Source: Tigriopus japonicus
Taxonomy: Eukaryota; Arthropoda; Copepoda; Harpacticoida; Harpacticidae
NCBI GenBank assembly: GCA_010645155.1
Contig: CM021321.1
Coordinates: 4,018,390 to 4,082,389, forward strand
Length of the DNA stretch: 64,000 nt
Direction: 5' to 3'
Every line of letters begins with the position of its first letter. The first letter of the stretch is position 1. Positions 52,829 to 64,000 of this stretch are shown piece after piece. Under the pieces are notes generated by a model. That model was not told the DNA's origin and did no database searches. It was given only the letters and a program-made list of their open reading frames with translations. Made by a program: the position numbers and the translations under genes.

Positions 52829-53912
52829 AGGCGAAGACAACCACGAGCACTCGACGGTTAACTAATACTCTTAATGGTTGCATTACGAGTAAAACCGAGA
52901 CAACAAAAATCATTCTGATTTGAAGCCTGCCATCTACAGTTCTTTACGGTGGTTGAACACACATTCGCCACCCAAGAAATCGCATTAGTTCATCTTATTG
53001 TCCAAGATCGACTCCTTCCTTTTCAGTAAGAACCGCTGATTTTCTCTGGACGACGAGCCTAGCGATAAGAATGAGGATTTTCAGTTAAAACAAAGCAATT
53101 GTCTTCTTCTTCATATGAAACATTCCTTATGTTGGGTGGACTACGTATTTAATTTTTCATTTCAATAGAACATCGGAGTCGAGATCTATGCTTTTGCAAA
53201 GCTCACTGCATAATGCTATACAGAACAATTGAGCCCTTATTCAAGAAGGGCGAGCTCATCCATTCTATGCTCCCATCATTACTTGGCCTTCAGAAGCCAT
53301 ATCTTTTCAATCTAACTGAGTAAACTGAAAATTGATAAACGTGGTCTACTCATTAAAAGCAAGGTCTAATTTTTTTGCAGAATAACCCTGTTGATTTGTT
53401 CGTACTCGAAGTCATAATTCTTATTGCCTTGCTTGTAATCCAGAGCATTCGGTGGTTCTTGCTTTCAGTAATCTGTTCTGTATACCTCTTTGTGTTTCTT
53501 TTACTCTAGCTTAACCAAGGGCATCAGGGCCATCGACCATTTCACAGCTATGAAAAGTTGTGATTTCTTCCGATTTGTCAAGCAATTCCCCCTTCTCCCG
53601 GTGAAATGAAGTCCACCCTGAAACGAAAGATCAATCTTTCGTTTTCTCTTCTTATCTTGTCATTCGAGTTACCAGTGTTGCTGCTTTGGCAACGCCAACC
53701 TGATTGCCAACCATGAAAGGATCAATTTTTGTTGATCACTGCCATTCAACCCTCCCCAGTACAATGCATTAGTGTAGAAATAGAACTGTAAATACGATAG
53801 TTTTGAAATACAATTGAGTCGAGAACATGTGATAATGAACCAAAACGAAAGTGTGATTCTTTCCAAAAAATGATTATTAGAGTACTGAAAGCAAATTGTG
53901 ACAAATGTGATG
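52829..53912. other. 3' flank of the oxidase gene
   Basis: No further gene recognised. Confidence 0.4.
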
Positions 53913-53920
53913 CTCATAAC

Positions 53921-54742
53921 TAGGGACAGGAACTTTAGATGAATAAACTTATTCGACTTTTTTCGTCTTTTTTACTCTTATTCGTCGCGATAAATTTATT
54001 CGTCTAATTTGGCTTTTATTTGTCTTTTTTCGTCTAATCCGGCAATTTACCTCAACTTTTTTCGTCTAATTAGTCAGAAATTGATTTTTTTTCGTTTTTT
54101 TCCCTCAAATTTCAAAGCAAATAGACACTTTTTAAAAAGTTCAACTTCAAAACTTGGGCCAAAGAAATAGTTTGATTGTGAGCTGCGTTATTGCACGAAC
54201 AAAATATGATCCAAACTTATATTTTAACATGTAGAGTTTCCTGACAGATACAGAAAGAAAAGGTCACTTTTGGATTGAAAAGGCTAGCTGACTTTGCGAA
54301 CAATTAATGTGTCAGTAAACCTGCTTCCAAATATTGCACTAGTGAAAACGTTGAAACAAGGGCGATTTTGAACTCTTGATTTTCTTAAATTTATATGTAC
54401 AACTGACCATTCCTTGCTCATTCGGCACTTTTCCGTTCGTTAATTTTGTAGATTTTGCCGTTTTGCAAAGTGGGTAGCTGTTCCTCTCAATTGGGCCACA
54501 CATTTTGTCTACTTAATGGGTAGCAGTTTTAATCCTCATTTTATCCTGTTTACAGGCAATTCATTTGTCTTTTTTGTCGTGTAAGTTAGCTCTCTTCGTC
54601 TTTTTTGTCGTATTTGTCATTTTTTTCGTCTTTTTCGTCTAATCGGGCAAATTTAATTGTCTATATTCGTCAAATCAGGTACTTTTATTCGTCTTTTTTC
54701 GTCTATTTTGACAGTTTTATTCGTCTAAACTTCCTGCCCCTA
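53921..54742. mobile_element. Non-autonomous hAT element with TTCGTCTTTT arrays, 822 bp, perfect TSD
   Basis: TSD CTCATAAC at 53913-53920 and 54743-54750. TIRs TAGGGACAGGAACTTTAGA and, read inwards, TAGGGGCAGGAAGTTTAGA match at 17 of 19. Many copies of TTCGTCTTTT-like motifs lie near both ends (about 53955-54100 and 54590-54730). No coding frame. Confidence 0.9.
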
Positions 54743-54750
54743 CTCATAAC

Positions 54751-56998
54751 ATAAATGATTTAAGTGTAATAATCAAGTAAAACATTTTTTGGGGTTTGAC
54801 ACGTGATGAACATCCTCTTGCCAAGACATCAGTTAAGAAAGAATCGACGATTTCAATTTCTCCAAGTCCAGCCCAAGTACAGATGACAAACAATACTTTA
54901 CATGTATGATAATTATTTAAAAAATGTCTTTGTATGATTATGTGTCGCTTGCAGTGATTGATAGTAATTGGATCATCAACGCCTTGCGATATACGCGATG
55001 GATATGTTAAGCACATTAAAATTTTATGTATGGCGCAGTATTTATGGGTAAATACAATACCCATAACTATTAGGGTTCGAGATGACCTTTTTTAAAGAAA
55101 GAAGCAAAATCCTCTTGGTCTCAAGCTATCAAATATAACATAATCAATTCATATTCGAACTGGAGTACTTATTATGTTTAAAAGGGATTTCCTCTCATTG
55201 GATAAAGTGCTTTTATCCAAGTCGAATCATTTTAAACCAATTTTATATTTACCACAACCACCTCAACACAAACCAAAAATGCTCCTTTGTTAGTGACTAA
55301 GTGCTACACTAGAATTTTGAGTCAATCGGTCAAATAAAGAGTAATTCATTTTTTTCCTTGGTTACATAAGTCATAAAACATGTTCTTAGATTGTTGTTAA
55401 AATACGATTTAATCTAATGTTTGAGCTTTTGTTTGAGGGATGCTTTTGTAACATTCGATAGCTCATTCATGCAATTAAGATAATCTGACATCTAAAGTGC
55501 ACCCACGTTCTAAACTCATTCTGCCAATCTTGAAGTCCGCCTACAAAATAGGGAATACACGTCATGTCCACATGTCAAGAATGAGAGCATGTCTGCATCG
55601 CTTAAGCATTTTATTGGCCCTTTTTATTCTGCTTTTAAAGATTATTTAAGGCGTTTTTATTCATTGTTTTCTAGTGATAAACCGAATTGTCCCCACACCA
55701 GTCCCGTACACCAGCTTTAGACAAACTAAAATGCCTCAAATGTAAATTAGGGCCTAAAATTGGACTTGCCATGGCTTTTAGCCGATGTATAAAGTTAGTT
55801 CCATTTGAGACTGGCTAGAAAATCTATAATATTTAGAAGGAAGTTCAGCCATGATCCATGACATGATTTAGCTGAAAACATGTACAGTTTAAGAGGCACT
55901 AAAAGTCCAAGCTTGGAGGCTAGCAATGAGAAATATGAATTCCACTTGCGTCTTATAAATTGTTTTCATCTGCAAATGAGGCCCAACTTGGATTGGGTAG
56001 ATTACAGGGTTTTGCAGATTGTTGCATCCGAAGAGATGTTGGTGAATGACAAGTTGTATGAGCATATGACTAGGGAGCAAAGCGGGAATACAACACAGAT
56101 AAATCCGGCCAAACACACAGCCATTCACAATAACTTCAAACAAGACTATGTGCAAACAATTCAAAACTTTTGCTTTGTAATTTTATTGCACACTCTGTAG
56201 ACATTTGTGCTCATTTGACATGTCCTCCGGTTCCAACCACATGTCCTAGTATAAAAGCCCTGATTGCTTTCTCTGGAGATGGCCAATTGTATTGAGGAGA
56301 AAAATCTTAAAGTTGCCAAACTATTGTAATGTTAGGCAGATCCTGTTTGCGATATGCCTATTGGCATATGTCCCGTTTGGTCTATCGCTACGACACCGAT
56401 CTGTTTCTTGAGAAGCCAAGGGTAAAAAAAAAGCTTTGGAAAACACGAATTTAGTCATTATTCCAAGCAAAGATTGATAAATCATTTTCTTTGCACTTAT
56501 ATGTCCATCAAGTCCAGATTGGGTTGGATGATTGGGTTCAAGGTTTGAGGCGACAATAATGCTCCAAAACCGAAGATCCGTTCCGAGAAAATCGTTCCAT
56601 TGTCGGGAAAGACGACACCCAAGTCATGGTGATGAGTAGACAAATGAAAACCTTCGCGGTAGGCGACCACACAATACATAACATACAAGCACACCACTTT
56701 GTTGGATAAGATGCCTTGTCAGATGACTCTGCTTAATGAAACGTGCTTGATTAAATCATGTCACACCCGAGAAGCTTTCAGTGGCAACGAATTCAAGCGG
56801 CTCGGCTTTTTGGGTGGCGAGATGGTGACGACTTTTACAGTTGTCTTCGAGATCAGGTTTTACAAAGGAAGCTATTGAACTCTGTGGGAAATTTGAGATC
56901 TCGGTGCCTGAACGGTTGTCTGGTTGCAAATTGCAAAGTACGATTTGTGGAGAGTACCCTATTTGGCACTGAGATTTAAAAAGCACTAACTCTTCTGA
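54751..56998. other. Intergenic, no supported gene
   Basis: Open frames such as 55880-56200 have an overlapping antisense frame and no domain. Nothing recognised. Confidence 0.5.
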
Positions 56999-57099
56999 GG
57001 CTAGTCTTTTAGACATAAAGAGCGATCTCAAGATCGTACTTAAGTACTCTAAGTTCGATCTTGAGATCGATCTTTGTCTTTGTGTCTAAAAAACTAGCC
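56999..57099. repeat. Near-perfect 101-bp palindrome
   Basis: GGCTAGTCTTTTAGACATAAAG at the left pairs with GTGTCTAAAAAACTAGCC at the right, with CGATCTCAAGATCG and CGATCTTGAGATCG further in. Almost no loop remains at the centre (near TACTTAAGTACT). It could be a MITE-like fold-back or a hairpin RNA locus. Confidence 0.85.
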
Positions 57100-58739
57100 G
57101 ATGATTCCTTCACCCGACTAAAGAATACTAGCTGCATAAAAGCAGGGCGGTATTTATAACTCAGCGTTTTAAATGGCCTTTTAAGTTTGGATGGAAATAA
57201 CCATAAACAAATCTTGGCATTTTCTACACAAAAATAGTGGTAATACATGTAATATAATCGAACATATGTAGATACTAGTTGAGTTTTGAATGTTTCTTTT
57301 TTGAAAAAAGCCCAAAATGAAGTTACTGAAATGAACAAAGATTTAACATAGGTTTTCAATGTCCAGAGACGAAATAAAAGTATTCACCTTTTGGAGGCAA
57401 AACACAGTCAAATTGGTCAGGTCCAGACTTGTTTTATCAATCATCATCCTTAAACAGCGTGATCATTTCGTTGAGACATAAAAAAGCTAATAACCCACCC
57501 TAGCGTACAATTTTGGTGGGCGCTTAAAGAGCTAAATTGTTATTGCAGAGGATCTTAATCAAAGAAACGCCTAAAACCGTGAATCCATATTTTTGGCTTT
57601 GACATGCTAATTTGCAGAGTTTTTATGCCAGGCCGCACACCCGAATCGTGGCTATTTTGACTAACTTATTACAAATTATTGTAAAATCAATTAACATAAT
57701 GATGTTGGAAGGTGATATTCACTTGCTGATAAAACCTTCACAAATAAAAATCTGTCAACCATAATGACGGGGGAAAAAACTAATGAGAGGAGGCTCACTG
57801 TGTGCTACGGACGCGTATGTTAACGAATTGTATTCAGCAATGGCGTTTAACATATTTTATTGTCCGAGAGTAAAAATGGAACTGACCAGAATGTGTAAAA
57901 AATGTCTGATGGAGGTAAAGGAGCAAAGCGGTCACAAGAGAATAAAAGGGTGACCAGATTCGCACCGGAAATGTTCATCTAACACACTTCATGGCAAATT
58001 TGGCTAACCTGTTAGCTGTGAAAAGTACTTGTACAGACACCCAAACAGTGCCAAGCTTCGGCAAGCCCAAGTACGTGCCGGTACAGCTTGCCCAATCTCT
58101 TGTTTGCCCCCCATCACTACAACTATCTATTTAAACACATTTATTGGAACTTTTAACAAAAAGACTGTTTAGAATGCAGGAAAGAGTAATCAACTCCGAA
58201 AAAAACAAGAAACTTAGGGCATCACTGGTGATTTGACAAACCAAATGCCTCTCTATTCAAAAGAATGCAATGGCTAATATCGTCACAAATTGGCTTGATA
58301 AATCTATGAATTTAGAGTTTTAAAGACAAGGCCAAAGAATGCTCATATTTATTCCATATTTATTATCTAAACATTTTGTTTTTTTTTGTCTTTTTGTGTA
58401 CAAGTTGTGGTTTTATTTTCCAAGATCGTGGTAATTTTTTCCGGGGCTTAGGATTTTCAAGATAAAATTTACTTGATTATTATTAGTTAAAAAAACATTT
58501 TTTCTCTACCTTAGCTTGTGGCATGGATGATAACGTATTTAATTGTATAGTGTATAAATCTACAAAATAAGACCGACAGTTGATTTCTTGAGGAATTTTC
58601 AATTTCTTTTGATCATGAATTCCCCTTTCTTGGCGGCCTTTGGAAACTTTCCATGAAAAGAATGAAACCCTAAAACGAGGATTAAAATTCCAAATTTTCA
58701 CACGGTCATCATAATCAACAATATTGTGATGAATGAACA
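57100..58739. other. Intergenic, nothing recognised
   Basis: AT-rich without gene-like frames. Confidence 0.5.
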
Positions 58740-58740
58740 T

Positions 58741-58914
58741 TTTTTGTGGGTTGCGGATTTCTTATTTCCGCTACATGGAATGGGATTTCCTACAAAGAAA
58801 GTTTACCATTAACGTTACTACATACGATATAAATATGAAATTAATATTCATATAAAATTTGGTCAACCAACGAGTTACTGTTGGCAGATCTATACAATCC
58901 TTGAATAGTGGATT
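58741..58914 (-). mobile_element. Old LINE 3' fragment (CR1/Jockey-like)
   Basis: Antisense, diverged copy of the 3' UTR block (TTTCCGCTACATGGAATGGG) and the end of ORF2 (GAGTTACTGTTGGCAGATC). The tail is T-rich. Confidence 0.7.
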
Positions 58915-59128
58915 TTTAATATATAATAATTGCTTCCATTTTTCCATTTACTATAAAAAGCAAGAACGTAACAAACCCAATATCGACAGAATATTTTGGG
59001 AATTTCTTAAAAGATAATTCAGTTATCTGTTTTTCAGTTTCTGGTCAGCCATTGTACCTCCAAAAGAGTAAAAGCAACAAAACCTTGGATTTAGCTCACT
59101 TTTAATCTGAAAGAATCGGTCACCCTGA

Positions 59129-59136
59129 TGACGTCA
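59129..59136. promoter_or_regulatory. CRE palindrome (TGACGTCA) upstream of ATRIP
   Basis: A perfect CREB/ATF consensus 95 bp before the preferred ATG, followed directly by CACATG (E-box-like). It fits a proximal promoter position and argues that translation begins at 59231 rather than at the in-frame ATG at 59138. One 8-mer alone could occur by chance. Confidence 0.45.
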
Positions 59137-59230
59137 CATGTCGATCATTTTCAAAACAAAAGAAAGAAGAGACTTACTTCAGCGCTCTATTTCAATCTTA
59201 TCCGTGTCAATCCATTCTACATGGATTGGC

Positions 59231-62200
59231 ATGAACGCGTCTGATTTGGAGGCTTGGGCTCAAGATTTTGAACCCAACAACTCTTCGATCCGTTCTAGTC
59301 GTTCCCGACGAAAAAGCTCGAAACAAACCCGGAAAATTCCCCCTTTGGATTTGGACAACACGAGCATGATGAACAAATTTCATTTCAAACCTCCCGGAAC
59401 CCTCGCTTCGGCTTCTTCAGGTTCCAGTTCCAGTTCCACTTCCACTTCCAGTACTAATGGATCTCGACCCAGGCCAGGTGAGAATTATCACATTTCTGAG
59501 TTTCAAATATTTACTGGTCTTTTAGTCATTGATTTGTTTACCCAAAAAAGGTAAATATATCGGATCGTTTCTTCAAAAGATTCTTTGAAAAATTGGAAAA
59601 TTCATAAGGCAATTAAAGTGTGGCTTTGTTGTGCCTGTTCATAGAGTGAGAGCGTGGACAAGCGTCACCGTGCATGCACTTGCAAAGAGACAAAACTTGG
59701 CATAATTCAAGACATTATGCAAAATATGTTGCATTGACGTGTTCTACCAATGTAATAATGGTTTAGCCACATCAAATAGGACATTATGTCACAAAATTAT
59801 GGCACATTCGCTTGAGCTATACTGAATATCGTAGCCTCCAAGTGCATGCACAGAGCGAGCTAGCCGAGAGACTTATCGACGCTCTCGCTCCATGAAAAGG
59901 CACAACGAAGCCACACTTAAATTTCCTTATTCATGGAAAATCGGAAAGTGTAAGCTAAGTATATTAAGAAAAACAAAAAAATATGCATCTTGGTACGTCG
60001 TTTTTTTCATATTTAACGTTAAAGAGATATTTTCCAAGTAAAAAATGTACATGGCGCTAACAACTAACCATACTTTTGGCAGCTATAATTTTTTCATTAA
60101 TTCATATTCACTGCCAAAAGAAGAAAACCAGTCCGTTACAAATATGATACGGTGAGTGAAAATATGTAATCCTTTTTAATACCTATCGAAAACAAAACCA
60201 AATAAAACTTCTGTAAGATTTGAGAGAAATGTTCGCCCAAAAAAGTATCGTTACGTTTGCGAAATCCTTGACCATCTTATTTTTCTTCATTTTTTTGGCT
60301 AGGTATTTGCAATTTTGATTAACTACCCCTTTTAAAGGAAACGCTCGATTTTGTTCTATCACTGACAATTCTTTAAAAGCCTCTTGTGAGTTGAAATCTG
60401 CCAACAGCCAATTCCGAAAACTTGAATATGATGCAAAAAATGTTTTTTAAAGTAGCGATAGTGAAGGAGCACTTTTTTTCAGCTCTCAATTTGCCCCCAC
60501 CAAAGGCAATTCCACCTTCTGTTCCGACGATTTCTCCATCTGTTCCAATGGACGATTTTTGGGATGATGGGATTGAGGATGCCCTTCTCATTGAAGCCAG
60601 TCAGAGTGCCGAGACCAAGGTAAAAAGCGTTATTTCTTTCAGAAATATGGTGGAACATTATGCCATTTTGTGAATTGTCTATTCTCAGATAACAAGTCAA
60701 GAGCGTGATGTCAACTCTTTCAAACATAGTGAAAGAGATTTGGCTGAGTTAACCCGAATGTTAGAGGATGATGAAGATTGGGAAATTCAAGTCCCAAACG
60801 TTCCTGTGAAAGAAAAATGTTTGGACCAATCCAAAACAATCTTCCATCAACAGGTTGGAAAATAATTCATAATGTCTTTTGATGACAATTGGCCAAAGTT
60901 TTCTCATTTTGAACATTTTTAGAACCCCAAGCCACAAAATCCGATGTTGAGTCAGTATCAGGATAGTTTTGTGGTTCCACAAAAGTCACAAACATCGAAA
61001 AATGGAACCAATTTCGAAGTCGAAAAGAGAGAAGCTGAGCTCATTCGATTACGAAAAGAGAATGAAAAATTGGCAACCGAAAAGTTTGCCAAGATGGTAA
61101 GTTGAGCGCAATTCGTCAATTTGATAGAGCAATTATAAACAATAGTGCATTTGTTAGGGCGAGATCTGTTTTCTGAAGTCAAAGAAAGAGGATCTTGAGA
61201 AGAAGCTGCATGAAGAACGAGAGGAACGAAAGAAAATGGAGGCTCTTCAATTAGAGAAAAAGAAACAATTGGAAGCGTCCAAGCAACAAGCTATTGATTC
61301 TCTGCAGACCGAAAAGGATTTTTTGAAGCAGGAATTGGCCCAATTACAAGATTCCTTCAAACGATTTGAGACTGGTTCTTCCCAACATCAAGGCACTCCC
61401 ATGCGAAATCCACTAGCCTCTAAAACACTAACTTCCATTCCACTTAAACGCAAGAAAACAGTTATTCCTGGAGGTTTGGATGCGTAAGTACAATGGGAAA
61501 TGATTTGAGGTTGCTTGAAAAAAGTTTTAAGATCATTCTGCCACCCATCAAATTTATTGTTGGCAGAGCTCTGTTCATTGCTGGGAAAAATTTGTGGAAA
61601 CCAAGTTTTTTTCACATTTAAATATAGGTTCAAAATTAAGTTTGAAGGAGTAGCATACACCCTTTTGATGGACTTGAAAGGGGGAAGAACAAGATGAAGT
61701 TCTTAGAAGGAACAAGGTTTAACGCCAATGGAATGATTTGAATATCTCACGCATGCAACCTCAAATCATGTTTTATTAAGTTGAGATCAAGGAAGGCAAT
61801 TGACAAGAAAATTTTCGTGTTTCTGTAGATCATTTGCTAATGAAGAAAACGTGGTCAATTCACCCGCCAAACGAGTTAAACCTTCTTTGACCACATCCGA
61901 GGTTCAAACCGAAGCTTTGAGGTCATTTCGACGATGTCAACTTGAGCTACGCCATGGAAATGATTCGATAATATGGAACGACCTCAATGGTTATGTCCCA
62001 TCCTCTAATAAGGGACCCCAAAGCACAATGGACCGAATTGCCAGTTTACCGGATTCAAAGGCCATTGTTGATTTACTCAATCAGAATTCTTGCTGGAGTG
62101 TGCTCTCAAAATGTTACCTTGAAGGACGCGCAGACGAAGAATTAGTAGCTGAAGCTTTGGAAGTGTTGGTTCAAGCTTGTGAGGAGAACGTATTCAAAGG

Positions 62201-63952
62201 TTTGGATATCGTCATTCAAATCCGCGCCATGCGAATTATCTTGGAAAGCCTTAGCTCTATCACCAGCCCTCTAATCGAGCAATCCGTCTTTGTCTTGGGC
62301 AATTCCCTTATTGAGGTATTATATTCTTTCTTCTAACATGGTTTGATGTGGTGCTCATTTCTTTGATTTGCTCCACAGCATCGGACGAAGCATTGCTGGG
62401 AAGGACCAATGGCCGAGTATCAGTCCTTGATTCATATCTTGTTCCTCAAATCCGATTCTGAGCGGTTGTCCTCGATATTCAGTGCATTCCTTCGATTCAG
62501 TCTCATTTGGCTCAAGGATCCAAAAGCATACTTTACTCAAGATACTCGCAAGCATCACCTCAAAGCCATCATTGTCATCTTGTCCATGGTTCGAGAAAGC
62601 ACGAGGTTCCCTATTCAGGCTCAAGAAACTTTTCTACATCCGAAAGGTAAGCTCTTAATACTGTTATCATTTTTGAAGAAACCCTGTGCAACCAATATTT
62701 AAAAGTAGGTTACTTGGATAAAAGTAAAATTTATGATAACTTATTTGCAGGTTTGGGCTACACTTTTATACCGCATTTGCTTAACCTTCTCTATGGATCC
62801 GTCCATTCGAGCTCAAATATTGAAGATACTTTACTTCTGGAACTTTGTCAAGTTTATGTTTCTTGGATCTCGGCATACTTGAACCTTTGCTATGTGGGAG
62901 AATCGCCCAAAATAACGGATATTTCAGCTTGCCAATCCCAGATTGCATCCCAGGTCAGCAAATCCATTACAATCCTGGCTGTCCTCATCGTCAAGAAATG
63001 CCTTCAATATCAAGGTAAGAAGATTTGTCTTCAAGAGCATCCTTATTTGTATTTGTATTTGTATTTGTATTTCGGGACTTGCATTTTGTACAATGGGGAA
63101 TTTAGTAACTGAATACTAGTTGCTCCCCTGCCCCTTGGACAGGTCTTATTAATTAATAAAAGAAAAAAATCATTAAAGTACTTGCTTTAGTGAGACTAGC
63201 TACTAAAAAAGAGACCACTTAAACTCCAATGATTTTAAGTTTAACACCAATGTTGCGAAACACAACATTTGATGGGTTTAATCTGCGTGTTAATGTTTCC
63301 CAATTATCATCTTGCCCAACGCTGCCATTTTTAGATTTATTTACAATTTTTGGATAATAACCCAAAACTAGACATTTTAAGCCTGTCTTTGCATTTTTTC
63401 ATTTAAAACAGTGTCTGTTTTCGTCCCATTTAAAATTTCTTTCATATCTATTTACTGTAAAATTGCCTAGTTTTACGCGTTTTTTTGCCTTTTCATTTAA
63501 AATTTTAAAGCTTTCATATCAAGTTCGTCGTTTTATTTGTCTAATTTTTGGGCTAGTCGTTGCATATTTTTTGTTTTTGCCACATGATTGAAGAAAAGAG
63601 GAAAAAAACTTCCGGTCTCGATGCAATATTTGTGACAGTTCTTTTCTGGTGAATATTATCGAAGCCTCTTTGTTGTCAACTCAGTCTTCTTAAAAAAATC
63701 CTCAAAGAATTTAGATTTGAATATCGAAACACTCATCACGACTCTTTTACAACATTTTAGAGACTGCCAGTCCACCTGCGAAATTATACAGCACGGCTAG
63801 ACGAGTGATCATTGCCCTTCATCAGGTGTGGTTGGTAGATTCAGGATTCATTGAAGCCTTGGATGGACACGCCAACGTTCAACGACAGTACATTTGGATG
63901 ACCAATCAATTTGCCAAGATTAAATCTTCCTTGAATTTTGGGAAGAATGACG
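59231..63952 (+). CDS. ATRIP: ATRIP homologue (ATR-interacting protein), 3' end beyond window
   Basis: Nine exons, all with GT-AG sites and consistent phases: 59231-59477, 60483-60619, 60689-60853, 60923-61096, 61158-61483, 61829-62315, 62379-62646, 62751-63014 and 63761-63952 (753 codons so far). In animals ATRIP binds ATR kinase and brings it to RPA-coated single-stranded DNA. Seen here: an N-terminal Ser-rich tail; an acidic motif DDFWDDGIEDALLIEASQ (about 106-123), placed like the RPA70-binding checkpoint-recruitment motif; a coiled coil over about 219-320 with the family stretch GEICFLKSKKEDLEKKL; then a basic patch (KRKKT) and a long helical, HEAT-like region. The human protein is about 790 residues, so little is missing. 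An in-frame upstream ATG at 59138 would add 31 residues. Identification rests on architecture and short motifs, not a database hit. Confidence 0.8.
59588..59955. repeat. Inverted-repeat MITE in ATRIP intron 1
   Basis: The left arm (AAGTGTGGCTTTGTTGTGCC, then GAGAGCG and GTGCATGCAC) is mirrored on the right (GTGCATGCAC, GCTCTCGCTC, GGCACAACGAAGCCACACTT). The similarity extends outwards through ATAAGG and GGAAAAT-type sequence on both sides. Arms are about 110 bp with a spacer of about 150 bp. No clear target duplication. Confidence 0.8.
63015..63760 (+). other. ATRIP intron 8
   Basis: 746 bp, starting with a GTAAGA donor. It contains a short (GTATTT)n-like run at about 63045-63070. Nothing else recognised. 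Confidence 0.7.
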
Positions 63953-64000
63953 GTAGGACCAAATGTGAAAAATGTCATTAGTGATCAGAAATAACTGTGT

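Noticed and set aside
55880..56200. 106-codon plus-strand open frame
   Set aside because: Overlapped by an equal antisense frame, with no recognisable features.
59138..59230. ATRIP start at the upstream in-frame ATG (59138)
   Set aside because: The added 31 residues look unlike the conserved acidic N-terminus, and a CRE-like promoter element lies just before that ATG. Kept as an alternative only.

Overview
This is a eukaryotic window: genes are split by GT-AG introns with good donors and acceptors, many introns are only 70-100 bp, intergenic DNA is AT-rich, and transposon debris is abundant. The gene set (DEG/ENaC channel subunits, an ATRIP homologue, an L-amino-acid-oxidase-type flavoenzyme) and the LINE, Ty3-type and hAT-type repeats fit an invertebrate animal. 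A small crustacean such as a copepod is my guess; the sequence alone does not prove it. There is one 148-bp assembly gap (N, 19375-19522).

Layout. 1-7385 (minus): five coding exons of a very large protein that runs off the left edge. After a Gly/Ser/Thr-rich N-terminus it is built from about 67 modules of 26-29 residues centred on GPVY...HHF or GPxY...NKYNP. 16643-18415 (minus): an intronless, collinear 590-aa paralogue containing only one module class. 20666-24375 and 39548-43220 (both minus): two three-exon DEG/ENaC-like genes, each exactly 287 codons, with a drastically shortened extracellular region. Between them lie an apparently intact Ty3-type LTR retrotransposon (28182-33177, 122-bp LTRs, 5-bp target duplication, one 1477-aa gag-pol frame), a single-exon type I membrane protein gene (33886-35211) and broken LINE copies. 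43950-44414 (plus): a small secreted protein. 46060-52828 (plus): a five-exon L-amino-acid-oxidase-like gene whose 4.2-kb last intron is full of repeats. 59231 to the right edge (plus): ATRIP, the partner of the ATR checkpoint kinase, nearly complete.

Repeats. At least four short TIR elements have perfect 8-bp target duplications (hAT signature), and several more have imperfect ones. One hAT element splits a LINE reverse transcriptase at its YADD motif, which gives a relative age. A CR1/Jockey-like LINE recurs at about ten places, mostly as 3' ends. Large inverted repeats lie in the oxidase last intron, in ATRIP intron 1 and at 56999-57099.

Most unusual features: (1) the repeat-protein pair, with a seven-module super-repeat of exactly 552 bp (184 residues) in one gene and a seven-module length difference between the paralogues, which recalls thin-filament ruler proteins without sharing their motif; (2) the minimal DEG/ENaC subunits, which keep both membrane segments and the pore motif but only four conserved extracellular cysteines.
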